From contig CAMPDV010001182.1 in NCBI GenBank assembly GCA_946699065.1, positions 1 to 64,000 of the forward strand: a stretch of DNA of 64,000 nt, given 5' to 3'. The notes under the pieces were generated by a model, which saw only the letters and a program-made list of their open reading frames with translations, searched no databases and had not been told where the DNA came from. Origin of the DNA: Loxodes magnus. Taxonomy: Eukaryota > Ciliophora > Karyorelictea > Loxodida > Loxodidae. Position 1 is the first letter of the stretch, and each line of letters begins with the position of its first letter. Position numbers and translations under genes: made by a program. Of this stretch, positions 38,056-50,780 are shown piece by piece.

Positions 38056-38522
38056 TTTATAAGAAAATTTTAATTTTATACTATAAGATAGATAATATGT
38101 TTTTAAAAGGAAAGATAAAAGTGTATAAATATTTTTAATATTTAATTATTTTAGATTTAAAATACTAATAAAAACTTATTTTTATTTTTATAAAAGTAAA
38201 GTTTTAAATTCTGTAAGAGGATAAAATGTATATTCAATTTATTTTGCTTTTTTAGAAAAATTCCTTTAAATTCAAGAAAATTAAATTTGGAACAATAAAA
38301 ACTTTAATTAAATTTTAAAGCATTATTTTAAATTTAAATCTTAAATTATGTACTTTAAATTTAATAGTAAAAACTTTTTACTATATTCAAAGCTTTTAAC
38401 AAGTGTAGAAGTTTTTAAATTCAATTATTTAAGTTTGTAGCCAAAATATTAAAATAATTAAAATTAAAAAGACCGCAGCATCTCAATAGTGCACAACTCT
38501 TTAAATTAAATTTTTAAAGCAT

Positions 38523-38766
38523 TTAAAAATTATCATTGAAGGTTATCCCAGAACTATCACTTCCTTTTAAATAGTGTCTTCCAATGGAGTTTGGTAGGAG
38601 TGGTCCTCTAAATCCAAAATCATCTGTCATCTTTCGCATATAGTGTTATTTGATATCTAAGTATTTTCCTTCTTGATTTTAGGATTTTGAACTGTCCTTC
38701 TAATCCAATGAGTTTCCTTTTTCCAAAGTCTTATGATTTAATTAGGAGGATTATTTCTCTCTTTTT
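38523..38766 (-). CDS. Short unknown protein, copy 3
   Basis: Reads cleanly: LNHKTLEKGNSLDQKDSS, EGKYLDIKQHYMRKMTDDFG, then FRGPLLPNSIGRHYLKGS, to TAA at 38523-38525. Not recognised. Confidence 0.42.
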
Positions 38767-39136
38767 AAATTAAAATTATATATAGAATTCCAAGTAAAAT
38801 TTAAACCAATAAAGTAGTTTTTATTTTAAGCAAAATTTATAATTTAAATTAAAAAATACTATAAACTGAATCAATAGAACTTATTTTAAAGATAATTTTA
38901 ATCAAAAAATTTAAAATTTAATCCTTTTACTATTATGCTAAAGAAAAAAATTAGCTAGCAAGAGACTTTTAACTTTAAAATTAATTAATTTAATTAATAA
39001 ATTATAGATTTATTTATTAAATGCATTTAGATTTTATTAGTAAAAATTATGAATAAAACAAATAAATTAAATAATTAAAAGCAAAGCTACAATAAAAAGA
39101 TATTATAATAATATTAATTTTAACTTTTCCGTTTTA

Positions 39137-40081
39137 GGGATTTCCAACCCCATCAGGAAGACAGTAGTTCATGCTCCCTGCTGTTAAATATAAAAGTTGG
39201 GGTCGCCCAATTTTAGCGAGATTGGTAACTCAGATTTTCCCAGGTTTTCCTCCTTTAACTTGCCTTGGTTCTATCTTAATCTTGTATATTGAACCATCTG
39301 GGTTGCAATACATTCTTTTCATTCTTTCATTCTTGCTTCTTCTTTTTTCTTCTTTTGTTGTTCTTTTATCCAATAGTTTCTTTATTTCTCTATTAGAATT
39401 TCTAACACTTCCGATAAAAATGTTACGCTTCCACAGCAGAAACATTTCTTTTTTATTTTTAATTATTTTCCTTGATTTGTTTGCTCTTTCTAGGCTTCAA
39501 TTTCCATTTGTATAGCTCCAGCTTCGCTTTACTCTTTCTTAAAAGTTTACTATTTCTCTTCTACTTTTCCGAGTCTGTTATCCAGTTCAGTCTGTTTCTG
39601 AGCTAATTTTAGGATTCGTTAGTTTTACTTTGTGAGATATTCCAAAAGGCGTTAAGATCTCTTTCCTAGGACATAAGTCTTGACTCAATTTCCTTCTGCT
39701 AGGTCTAGCTTTGCCATCAGCATATCATTTTCCTTCTTCAATCTCTTGACTTCTTCCTGGAGGTTCAGTACCACTTTGATGAGCTACTTCATGCTCATCT
39801 GGCCAGAAGGGTTGAACTCTGATACCTCCTGGTGGAGAACAGACTTCATCTGTTTCCTCGGTTTCTCGCTTGAGGTTGGAGTTTCCGTGTGTATATTTTT
39901 CAAGGTTGGCTTTCGTTCGTTTTGTTAGATTCCAAGTTGTTAGTTCAGTGTTGGTTAAGTTTGTGATAGAGAAGATTGGTAAGATTATTAAGACTTGGTT
40001 CCTCCCTTCCTTTTTGGGTTAGGAAGAGGTGGTATAGAAGCCTGACTTGAAAGCTTGGAGGATTTTGTTTATAGAAAACAT
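39137..40081 (-). CDS. Coiled-coil protein sharing the RT N-terminal module, copy 3
   Basis: It starts at 40081. A 71-codon stretch is open even in the standard code (39230-39445), but in another frame near the RMYCNPDGSIYKIK segment because of an extra 8 bases (TTTCATTC repeat near 39325). Ends at the GGG-ATTTCCAA-CCC hairpin (39137-39150). Confidence 0.58.
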
Positions 40082-41331
40082 AAATATAAAATGAAACTAA
40101 AAAGTTTTGGTTTGAAGAATTTAATTAAATTTATTAAATAAGCTTAAAATATTTAAAGTATATAAGTAAGTTTAATTATTGAAAGCATTATGCTAATTAA
40201 TGATTAATTAAGTTAATTTAAAATAATTGAAGTAAAATAAGAAGAAAATCTCATTTGTTAAACTCCTCCCATATAAGTTAAATAATTAATCTTGAATTAA
40301 TAAAGTTAAAATTAAATATAACTATTTTTTATTTTTTAGTAGTTAAAATAATTAATAATTGTCTCAGTTTGATTGGAAGTTAGTAAATAAAAATATTTTA
40401 CTTTTTTGCTATAAAATTAATTTAAAAATATTATTTAACTTCAAAATCTACATAAAAAATGTTAAAAGAAAAGGTTTATATTAAAGCATATATCCTTACA
40501 ATAATAATTTTAATTTTTATATTCTTAATAAAAAGGAAAATATTATTAAGATTAAATAATTGCTATTTCTATATTAAGCAGTTCATTTTAAAATGTTTAT
40601 AAATTTGGAGAAAATTTATATTTTAAATTGTTTATTCATTTAAATTATGAACAAGTTTTAGAAGATAACATTTTTTAATATTGGCTATTACATTTTATTT
40701 ATTTAAAAGTTAGTTTTTGTAACTAGCTTCTACATTTTTTATGAACTAATTAATTAAAAATTATGTTAAAAATCTTATTCAAAACTTAGATAAATCAGCA
40801 AATAAAAATACAAAGAAAAGTGGAGAAAGAAAGTTTTAATTTTAGTAAAATATTGAAAATTAGAAATAGCACATAAACAAATAGGATTAATGTTTAATTA
40901 TTAGTAGATTATGATGAGAATTACTAAACAATTTAAGTAATTTCCTTATTATTGTAGTCAATTATAATTAAAAGTTTCTAAGATAAGAAAATTATATGAG
41001 TCATTGTTTAATTATCAGAATACAAACTAGTAAAAGATAAATGTTAGTTTGGAAATATTAATTCATATAGAGTATAAAATTATTATAGTAATTTAGTTAA
41101 TTATTTAAATTAATATTTTATAATAATAAATCTTAGAAAAAATACTTTAGTGTGGAAATCTTTTTATAAATAAGAAAAATAGTATTTTTTAAATATAAAA
41201 ATAATATAAATTAAAAAATATTTTAAATAACATAAAATTTTATTATTAATCCAAAAAAGAATATTCTATTCAATTTAATTTTTACATAATTAAAATTTCA
41301 TAAATAAAATAAATAAATTTGATTATAGAGC

Positions 41332-44095
41332 GTGTAGCAACTCGTTGGTGCGCAGCTCTTTCCATATCTCAATATATGTCCATTTCTTCAAGTAAGCCTT
41401 CAGGTAATAGAAATTCTTCTCTTATTAGTTACATATCTTCCTCATTTACCTCTATATTATCTCTTGTTCTTCTGTCTTCTACCTAATCTACGCTTTATTA
41501 GATCTTTATTGCAAGCTTAATTTATTTTTTCTTACATATCTTACTAATTTTCATTTCTAATTAGTTTCTTCTTGATCAAACTTTTATACATTCATTAAAA
41601 ATTATCCTTTTCCTGCTCTATAATCTTTTCCTATTTCTTTTTTCGTTCAATTTTCTTTTCTATATATCCTCTTTTCCTTTTTTCTAATATATTTAATCTT
41701 TTATAATCGAATCAGCTTTAGCCTTTTTACTCTTCTTAGGTTCTAATGAATTTCTTGAATTTGGCCGTACCTCATATTATATCAAATAGTTTCATTCCTT
41801 ATTTCTCTACTCCTATTGCTCTAAGATTTCAGATACATTATTATCTTCCTTCTTTGTATTCTGAACAGTTTTATATGATATGCCTTTCATTTTCTCTTGC
41901 ATTATTACAGAAAGGGCATTGACTTGCCATAACTAGGTGTCTTTCTTTTAAGCAATCCTAGTTCCCATTACATCTCGTTCTTATTCTAAATAGGTAACAT
42001 ATTTCTTCTTTTCTATTTTTATTATATCTCAGGTAGTTGTGTGGTCCTACTACATATTCATCAAACCATGCTTTTCTATATTATAATGTTGTTATCATTT
42101 ACTCCAATCTTTCTCTATCTTCTACGTATACTCTATTTTCTCATATTGTGCAATTAATGTTTTTCTAACCTTTTTAATTGTTATTATCATCATCTATTAA
42201 TATTTTTTATCTTCAATTTTTAATTCTAATTTTATTGCTATGCAATATTATTCAAATATAAAATTCTCTTCTTTACTTAGGTCGAAAAATAATCCGTCTA
42301 TTGTTTTTCATTAGTTTCCTATTAATTTGCCTCTTAATCTCAACGTTTTTTTCATAGGTAATGTTTAAATTTCATTAACTGCAATTCGTGTTCTAACATC
42401 TCATTTTGCACTTAAAAAGGGGAGTCTATGATTGTTCGTAAAGATCTTCTCTATATTATTTCTAGTTGCTCCATCACTTATTTTCCTAGAAATTATTCGC
42501 AATATGGGATCACTTCCGTCCAATAACTGAAAACTGAGCTTACGAAGGTTTTTATCATTGATCCTGCATTGTATGGTGTTAATCCCTTATTCATTGTTAT
42601 TTTTCCCAATTTTCATGTTTGCATTTTTTATGCTGCTTCTAGTCTATTCTTCATGTGTTTTCAAAACTGATGTTCTCTTCTATTATATGAGCTAGGTACT
42701 AAAAGGTCGTTACTCTTTAGATCCTTAGATTTCCCACCTTGATAGTATTTACAATATTTTCTCAGTTACTATTTTCTGCTGATTTTCATATCATTCATTT
42801 TGTTTTATCTTCAATTTCCAATTTGTACTTTTCTGCCCATTAGGTTAAATTTTCGATTACTTCTTCTATATATTCCCATTCACTTATAAAAGGCTAGGTC
42901 ATCTGCGTATGCAAAATATCTTTATATATTTCTTATGTTCATCTCTCTTAGTTTTTATAGTATATCGTAGTTCCTAGCTATTAATCTTCCAAACTATGGA
43001 GAAATCTTGCTTTATCAAGTTAAATAGTCTTGGTGAAGTTATGCTTCCCTGTTTTAGTCCTTTATTTATCGCGAATTATTTTGCTATTTAATCATTGATT
43101 TTCATTTTAATTTCTTCTTCACAGTAGAAGTTTGCTAGCAGTTTAATTATCTATTCCGGTACTTTTAGATCGTTTAGGATTTATCGTATATCCTTTCTTT
43201 GCACTGAGTCATAAGCTTTCTTAATAATAAACACTTAAATGAAAATTAATTCAGATTATACAAATATAATCCTAGTTTTATTATTATTACTATAATTAAA
43301 ATTGTTAAGGAGCAGTAAACTACGCATAAAATACATTTCTAAATTTATAAATCCTCAATCTGGAAATTCTTGTTTAATTCATACATTCTTTTTCCTTTTA
43401 TAGTTTTTATTCCATTTCCTTCTTTAAATTTCTCCATTCTTATTGCAAAAAACTATTCTATTCTTTTTCTCTTGGATTAAATTTTTTTTGAAATTTCATG
43501 CAGTTTTTGTACAAATGTCATGAACTATCAAGAAATAGATATTTTCTAGTCCCTTTTTTCAAGTTGCATAATATTCTATAATCTCTTTTACTTCAATATC
43601 CATATTGTCTCTAAGATTCTGTCAACTATAGTGGTTCTTCAAACTCTATTGGATACTTTCAATTTACTAGCTTTAGTCTTTAATACTCTATACTTAGGAA
43701 CTTGTCTGGCTGAATTACTCTCGCTGATAGGTCCATAAGGCGTCAATCTCCCTCTTCTAATTAGCCACTCTTTAATCAAATATATCTTAAAATCCGTGGT
43801 TGATTTACTTGTTAGCTTAATATTTTCTTAATGGAGCTTATTAACCTCTTCCTGGAGGTTCAAAACCACCTTGATGAGTTGTTCTATGCTCATATGTTTA
43901 GAAGGATTGAGTTTTAAGACCTCCTGATGTAAGGTGGAATTCATCTATTTCTCGGTTTCTATTCTGAAGTTGACTTTATTGCATTATGGATCTTTTTCTA
44001 CAGTTTTCATCTCCTCGTAGTTCAACTGATTTCCGGTACTCTACTTCCTTGAAGCGGCAAAGAATTCCCTTCTGAAGTCTGACATCTTTTTCCAA
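41332..44095 (-). pseudogene. Non-LTR (LINE-type) reverse transcriptase, copy 3 (reference copy)
   Basis: RNA-dependent DNA polymerase of a LINE-type retrotransposon. It starts MSDFRREFF at 44095. The N-terminal coiled-coil module (about residues 45-90) is shared with the protein at 39137-40081. RT motifs: KAYDSV (motif A, 43202-43219), GLKQGSITSPRLFNL (motif B), FAYADDLAF (motif C, 42898-42909), then VTTFQYLAHII, TEVIPY and QRRSLRTIIDSP of the thumb/C-terminal domain, ICYLFRIRTRCNGNQD, and a finger CPFCNNARENERHIIQNC (from 41907). The frame changes between motifs B and C, right after YADDLAFYK, and again further on, at the same places in all copies. No endonuclease domain is seen in the roughly 290 codons before motif A, where the RT fingers are also missing or interrupted by AT-rich sequence. 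Confidence 0.85.
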
Positions 44096-44467
44096 ATATT
44101 TATAACATAAAAATTCCAAATATTTTAATAAGCACCATTAATTGAAAACTAATTTATTAACAGAACATAAAAAAATTTCACAATATTCATAGCTAATTTT
44201 ATTTAATTAGAACATTCTTTTAGAAAATAAATATTTATAATTTTATTTTAAAGAAAAAAATTAAAATACTATAAATAACTCTTAAATTGTAATTAAGTCA
44301 ACATTTTTGATAAAATAAATAGAAATGCTTTACTTTTCTTAAATACCTTCAAAATTAAAAAATATAAAAACTTTTTCTTATTCTTTAATTTTATTTAGAA
44401 AATAAAAAGACTTTTAACTATAAATTATTTTATTAACTTTATAAATTGAAATATAAAATTTTTAAAA

Positions 44468-46724
44468 TCATTATTTTAAGATTTCCTTTTCGCATTTATC
44501 AAAATTTTCATTTTTATTTTCTTCTTGGTTTATGTTTAAACTATAATAAATTGATTCTTAATTTTCCAAAAAACAATTATCTTAATTCTTTTAAATTTCC
44601 TAATCATAAACTTACTCTTATTTATTTTTTGGCTCCCATTTCTTGATATTTTAATTTTATTATTCTTGCTAAAGTTATTAATTTTTTATCTTCTATATAG
44701 CTTATAAAAATTCTTAAGCACTAGGTCTTTCTTGTCAATTAAAACTCAAGCATTTCTTTAACAATTACTCCAACTCGATATTTTGTTTTATCTCGTTACA
44801 AAACTCAGGTATTTTCTTCTCATTCAATACTTTATTTCTTAAGTTCTACATATTTAAATCATTTGGCCAAAGTTAACCTTCATTTAATATTTCTATTGCT
44901 ATACAAGCCAAAGCTCATATATCACTTTATTTGTAAAACTTATAATTAAATTACTCTGGAGCCATTCATTACACTGTCCCTCTCCCTTATTCCGTAAAAT
45001 CTATCACGCTATTTCTTGATAAACCTAAATCTGCTATTTTAGGAAGATCGTTTTCGTTAAGTAAAATATTTTATGATTTCAAATCTCTATGAATCAAGTT
45101 AGAATTATGAATGGCATTTACTCCTTCTGCTATTTAATAAATCAATTTTAACTTTTTTAATCCTTTTATATTTTAATCTTAAGTTTCTCAAAATAGTTGC
45201 TAGTTTTATATTATGCTGTAAAGATTTCCTTTTTATTAATAGTTTGTGATAGTACAAAGAATATAATTTTCTTCATTACTTGCATCAAAAGCGACTCCTA
45301 ATAATCCTAGAACTCTATGGCTATTAACAGAGAGAAGAGATTAACACTCTAGATAAAAGTCATTAATAATCTATTATTAAGTAATTCCTCGTCTTTATGT
45401 CATAACTTTGAGAGCATAATCAAGTCCTTAAATGTTTATTTTGTAAACAATAGCTTATCCGCCTTTTCCAATGATTTGTAGAGAGTTAAGAAATTTTGAA
45501 TTAGGAATGAGATCTTAGTACTTTCAGATTCTAATTTAAGAATTAGATTAATCACCAGCTCCATTTTTTTCCAATAAGCTAAGAATATTATTGAATGTAT
45601 ATTAAATGTTTTATTTTTCAATTTATTTTTAAACAAGGTTGACTTCTTGTAACATTTTATCATTTTTTATATTTTAAATTTATTCTTTTTAAACATTTTT
45701 AGGATTTTCTTCTAATACAAGATCATTCTAAATGTTTTGCTTCTAAATATCTTCTTCATTTTTTTATTTAAAATTAGCTAGTTATTAGTTGAGAAATTCT
45801 ATCTACTACTATTAATTTTAAATTAAAGTCTTATCTTATTTTATTTATTCATTTGATATTTAAATTTGTTATTCTTTTGCATTTAGTTGAACTTATTTTT
45901 CTTAATCGATTTATTTTTCTTATTGAATATATTTTTATTTTTGTTAATTTTAGGTATACTAAATAGCTTCTTATTAATCAATTTATAATTTATGGATTTT
46001 ATTTATTTTTGTGTTTTCTTCAATATTTCTTATATTTAATTCTAAATTTTCTTATTTATCTATACTTTCATTTTTAATTATTTAATCAAATATATTTATT
46101 ATTTTTGCACTTATCTTATTTAATTCTTCAATTTCGAATTCAACTTTTATCTATAATTATTCAATGCAGTTAAAATCAAAACTTTACTCTATTTATAATA
46201 TATTTTCACTTTTATTTTTTTTTATCGGCTAAGATTCATATTATTTTACCAATTTATTTAGTTGATCTATTTACTGTTGAAGAGTGGTTTTGATTTAATT
46301 ACATTTCTTAAATAAAACTTCGTCAAATAGTTTTATAACTTATTCAGTAATAAGTCTTTATTCTTATTATATCTAATTTATTATTCTTTCATATTTTAAT
46401 CTGGTAATTTATATTTTCTCTATTGTTCTTTGCAGTTTGCTTTCTCTTTATTATTCATTTTTTTTTATTTTCTAATCATTTTTGTTCTTTTAAAATTAAG
46501 AAATTTGAATTAATTTCATTAGCTAATTTGCATTAAGAACATTCTTTTGATAAAATTTCATTTCATTTATTTTCAATACATTTTTAGCAAATATAGTATC
46601 CACATCATCATTTTTAAGCTTTTCTCTTACTTTTATCAAATTCTTTTTTACAAAAAGAGCATTTAGGAAGATTTCCAATTACTTAGTTTTAATATAAATA
46701 ATGATTTTGAGGATCAAAATACAT
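44468..46724 (-). CDS. RING-coiled coil-protein kinase, copy 4
   Basis: About 752 codons. Residues 20-65: RING-like finger CSFC...C-G-Y-Y-I-CQNC...ECSQC; the position of the usual His ligand is Tyr. About 70-400: Gln-rich coiled coil. About 410-680: kinase with GKGGQAIVYK (Gly loop), YALKVM (ATP-binding Lys), FYLEC (alpha-C Glu), LIHRDLKSQNILL (catalytic loop), IADLGLS (DLG for DFG), GTVQWMAPE, SDIWALACIAIEIL, NWQERPSA. The Trps of WMAPE (44966-44968), DIWA (44915-44917) and NWQER (44735-44737) are TGA. The only frame error is one extra A in a run near 46462. All catalytic residues are present, so it should be an active Ser/Thr or TKL-type kinase; with a RING it may couple ubiquitination to phosphorylation (inference). 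Stop is TGA after AAATAA. Confidence 0.9.
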
Positions 46725-47486
46725 AAAAATAAATAAATAATATAGAATACTATTATATTTACATTAAAAATAAAATATTTTAAATTAAATTTAAAAAACT
46801 TTTGTTTGCTTAAAATAGAAAAGAAATATCATGTTATAATTTACCAAAAATATGCTAAATACAGTCAGCTTAGTTACAGAATTTATCTTCACCACCAAAT
46901 CCTACGAACTGCAAAGCTTAGTGATACTCTTTAATTTAATACAGCCCATATTATGATTAAGTTCCAATCGTCCTTATCGAAGTATACTCCGATTTTAAAA
47001 ACTAAATACTTATCTCCAAAAAATTGTCCAAATAACTCCCATGATAAAAGATTTGAAGGGTTGAAATTCCATAAGCTTGATATTTAAATATTAAAAGTAA
47101 TTAATTAATTAAAATAAAAGCTTATCTATATTAGATTAAAAAACTAAATTAAAACACAATTATATAAATGATAGTATTATACGTAAAAAGAATATAAATA
47201 AATATATTAATACTCAATAACTATTTTTGTGTACTTATTTTTTCTCTAATTCCTTTTAATTTTATTAAAAGTTTTAAAAAATAAAAATGGAATATCAAAT
47301 TTTTAAAATGACTTCTTCAGTCTTAATATTATATTAAAATCTTTTATACTAAAAGATATTTAAATTAAATTAAAAATTTACTATTTTAGATTAATTAAAA
47401 TATTAAATAGTACGAAGAATATCATAATCAATAAATTAAAAACGTTACACTTAAAAAATTACTTTAATAAGTTTAAAAATAAATAA

Positions 47487-48283
47487 TAATAATATATACT
47501 TAATTGTTTAAAGTTTTTGCTCTTCCTGGGCTTTCAACCAGTACCTGCAGCCATTTTTTTTACGTGATGAATGCCACTAATAGCTATTTTCAGTTCTCGC
47601 TAAAATTTTCTATTTATAAATTCCATCTTTCGTTATTCAGAGTTTATTGAGGTTTCTTCATGTTCTTCGTTCTTCTCTTATTTGGAGTTTCTCTCAAGCT
47701 CAGCATTTTCGTAGAATGTGATTATTCGCCTTACAGTATCAGCAGTTTTTGGTCTATTTTTCTTAAATTTTCTTCTAAAAAACTTTTTTTCCAGTTTCTC
47801 TATTCTCATTTATATGTTTATATCAATTTTTTCTTCTTGTTTCAATTATTAGTCAGTTAATTTATTCTTTTTCTATAATCATGTTCTATTATTAACTAAC
47901 TATGGATTGCGATTGTTCATAAAGTTATAATTCTGTTACTAAGTTATTTTAGATTAACTGACGAAGTAGTATTAATAATTCATTATTTTGGTCGTCAATA
48001 CCGTTCATTAATTCTCTTATTTTTTCCCCTTGATTGTAAATTGTTTCTTCGTATTTTTGGATTAGTTTTTTCATTTGATCTAACTGACTTTAGAGTTTTT
48101 TATCAGTTTCACTCTTAGATTCCTGAATATCGATTGGTCCGACCATAACTTTTCCTTCAGAAGAAGAACTTGAATCCTCTTTTTGCTGTTAAATTTTCTG
48201 TATTTCTTCTTAAGTTTCTTAGTTAATTGTTTGAGAGACGAACAGATAATTCCATTTGTTTTCTAAAATATTGCTTATAGACT
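47487..48283 (-). mobile_element. Short non-LTR-type retroelement, unit copy 4
   Basis: Direct repeats 47468-47486 and 48284-48302. The module upstream of the terminal hairpin is the ACGTGATGAATGCCA variant only, directly joined to CTAATAGC, so this copy has lost the GTAGGTTATC part seen in copies 1, 2 and 5. Confidence 0.8.
47503..48255 (-). pseudogene. Coiled-coil protein of the short retroelement, copy 4
   Basis: ATG at 48255. After the shared N-terminal frame change it reads QEEIQKIQQQKEDSSSSSEG and on through a coiled coil with YNQGEKIRELMNGIDDQNNE. The low noise in this copy supports the frame change being real. Confidence 0.58.
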
Positions 48284-48571
48284 TAAGTTTAAAAATAAAT
48301 AAAAGTTTAATTTATTAAAATTTACTTTTTATTTTAAAAATTATTCAAGAATTATGAGTGAAATCTGAATCCCTTTTGAAATATGCTATAAAGATTAATT
48401 AATTAATCTATTATTTTTGCTTTTGAATCAAAAAAATAGATTAAATATTAAAGAATTTGCAAAAATAGATTTCTAAATAGAATTTAATATAGAGGAGTTA
48501 ACAGGGTGAAAATAGATAAAATCGAAATATATAATCAGGAGAGCAAATGGATTTAATATAATATAGAAAAA

Positions 48572-49262
48572 ATGAACAAATTCTTGCAATAAGTCTCTTC
48601 TTAAAAGGATTCATCTTAGTCAAAATATGATTAATAAAAATTACTTTAAGAACTTTAAGTTATGCAATTAGAAAATTTTAAACTCCTAAGAAAAGTATAA
48701 GAACTAGAAAGAAAAATAGAATATCTGATAATTAACTCACAAGAGAACTAAATTTAAAATAAACAGTCAGGAAATATCAGAATAGAAAAGTTAGCAGAAA
48801 AATTCAACCAATTCGCAGAGTTAACAGAAAGCATATTCTTATAAAAAATATAAGTGAATGATCCGATGGATGTTGAGCAACAGCCCATAACAACTTTCAT
48901 TCCGTATCGGAAAATAATGAGATCCTGGTACTGCAAGCGGCCAGGGCGCAAAGTAACAAGATGCTTCTAATTTTAATTTAAAAAAATAATAAAAAACTAA
49001 TTGGAAAATATTTTCAGGATCTATTGCAACTAAGAAGGTAAACTGTATAGAAAAAATACTACAACTAAAGAGTAAAGCTTCTTATATCTAATAGGCGGTT
49101 AATAAAAAGTGACTGAGACTCGACCTATCGGAAAAGATTAGAAATAGCAATCTAAAAATCACCAAGACTTATGATGGAAAAAATCCAAACAGATTTGATA
49201 CTTATACTTTAAACTTAAAGGTGATTAACCTAAAAAACGCAGAGGCACTATAATCTATTATT
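48572..49262 (+). CDS. Coiled-coil protein with decayed zinc knuckle, copy 4
   Basis: MNKFLQQVSSQKDSS, coiled coil, DPMDVEQQPITT, SWYCKRPGRKV (no His ligand), YCNQEGKLYRK (49022-49054), KTYDGKNPNRFDTYTLN. Homologous to the CCHC gene on the opposite strand. The Ser-for-Cys and Arg-for-His changes are in every copy, so they predate the amplification. Confidence 0.6.
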
Positions 49263-50780
49263 TATTTATATTTCTAAATAAAAAAAGATTTACAAAATAT
49301 TTCAAAAATTTTAGATTTTAAATAAATACTTAAAATGTTTATAGAGTTACATAAAATAATAAATAAAATTTCGTAATAAGATAAAATAATATAATTAGAT
49401 AAATACATAGAATTACACAGAAGAAAAATAGCGATATGAAATATAACTAATAATTTTGACTCAGAAGGTATAAATGATTTACCGTAATTTAAAAAGAAAT
49501 GTTTTAATTAATGCTATAAAGCATAATTATTGATAATATTTGGTATATATTAATTTATTAAAGAATGATAATTAAAACAATTTTGATGTCTAATTTATAG
49601 ACTCTCTTTGTAAATAAAAATATTAAATTGCAAAGATTATTTATTTATAAATAAGTATGTTAAATTCTAATAAATATTTCATATATAAAATTTTAGCAAG
49701 TAACTTATATAATTTTATTTAGACGAATAATTAAGAAAAAAGTACTAAAATGTTATAAGTAAAATAAAAGATGTAAGACAAAAGAGTAAATAAAAAGCAC
49801 TATAAAATTTGCTTTTATGATGTTTTCTAATTATTTTATAAAAGTTAGTAATTAATATAAAAAATGAATTAAAATTTAAATAAAAGTTAGCATTTTGATT
49901 AGAAATTTTAATTTTAACCTAATTTTAATATAAGTTTAAAGTTACTTAGATAAAAATAAATAGTTAGATTTTTTAATTTTGTAAATTATTTTGAAAGTAA
50001 ACATTAATTTTGTTTACTTTTATATCGAGATAAATTATTTTAACATATAAAAAATTACTTTTATAGAATATAAGTTTGTCTGCAAATATTAATTAATGCT
50101 ATGACAAATTTTTGATTAAACATTAAAATTAGAATTTAAAAACATTTTTTAAGTTTAACTATCTTAAATATGTCTTATTTAAAAAAATAAAAAAGTTGTG
50201 AATATCTTTATAAATAATGGCTTTTCTAATCTAATAAATAGATTGATTTATTAAGTTTTAAATATTAATGCATTTATTTTAATTTTGATTCCATTAATTG
50301 ATTGAAATATTATTTTTGCTATTTTAATTAAGCAAATTAATTTTAGATGATTATAAATAAAAAATATAAACTTTATAAATAATTTATAAACTTATTTAAC
50401 TTCTAAATCTATTATTCTAGTATTTTAAAATTTAACTTTTTTAAATAATTTCTTATAATTGTAAATAAAATTTATAGATTTTTATTCTTAGAAACATTAA
50501 ACTAAACGAGAAAGTTTATCTTTTAAATGCTTTAATATACTTATAGCTAATTACAGTACGTTATAGTAAAAACTTCTAAATATTTTTTATAATTTGTTTG
50601 TAATTGAAAATATATACTTAAATTTTAATTACTTATATCTATTTAGTTTACATATAAGCTTAGTTTCTTTAAACATTTTTATTATTAATGATATATTATT
50701 TTTATCAAAATACCACTTTTAAGTTTACCTTTCTAAATCTTAAAATATCTTATATGCTTTTTTATTTTATTATACTTAAA

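Larger units (their letters stand above)
29276..43893. repeat. 14.6-kb tandem unit, copy 3
   Basis: Third complete unit. Its coiled-coil and RT regions read more cleanly than in copies 1 and 2, but the kinase carries several frame-breaking indels. The retroelement at 32879-33710 has an extra hairpin module near 32950-32985. Confidence 0.95.

Noticed and set aside
44446-44646. Plus-strand ORF over the kinase tail
   Set aside because: Antisense of the Gln/Asn-rich C-terminal tail of the kinase.
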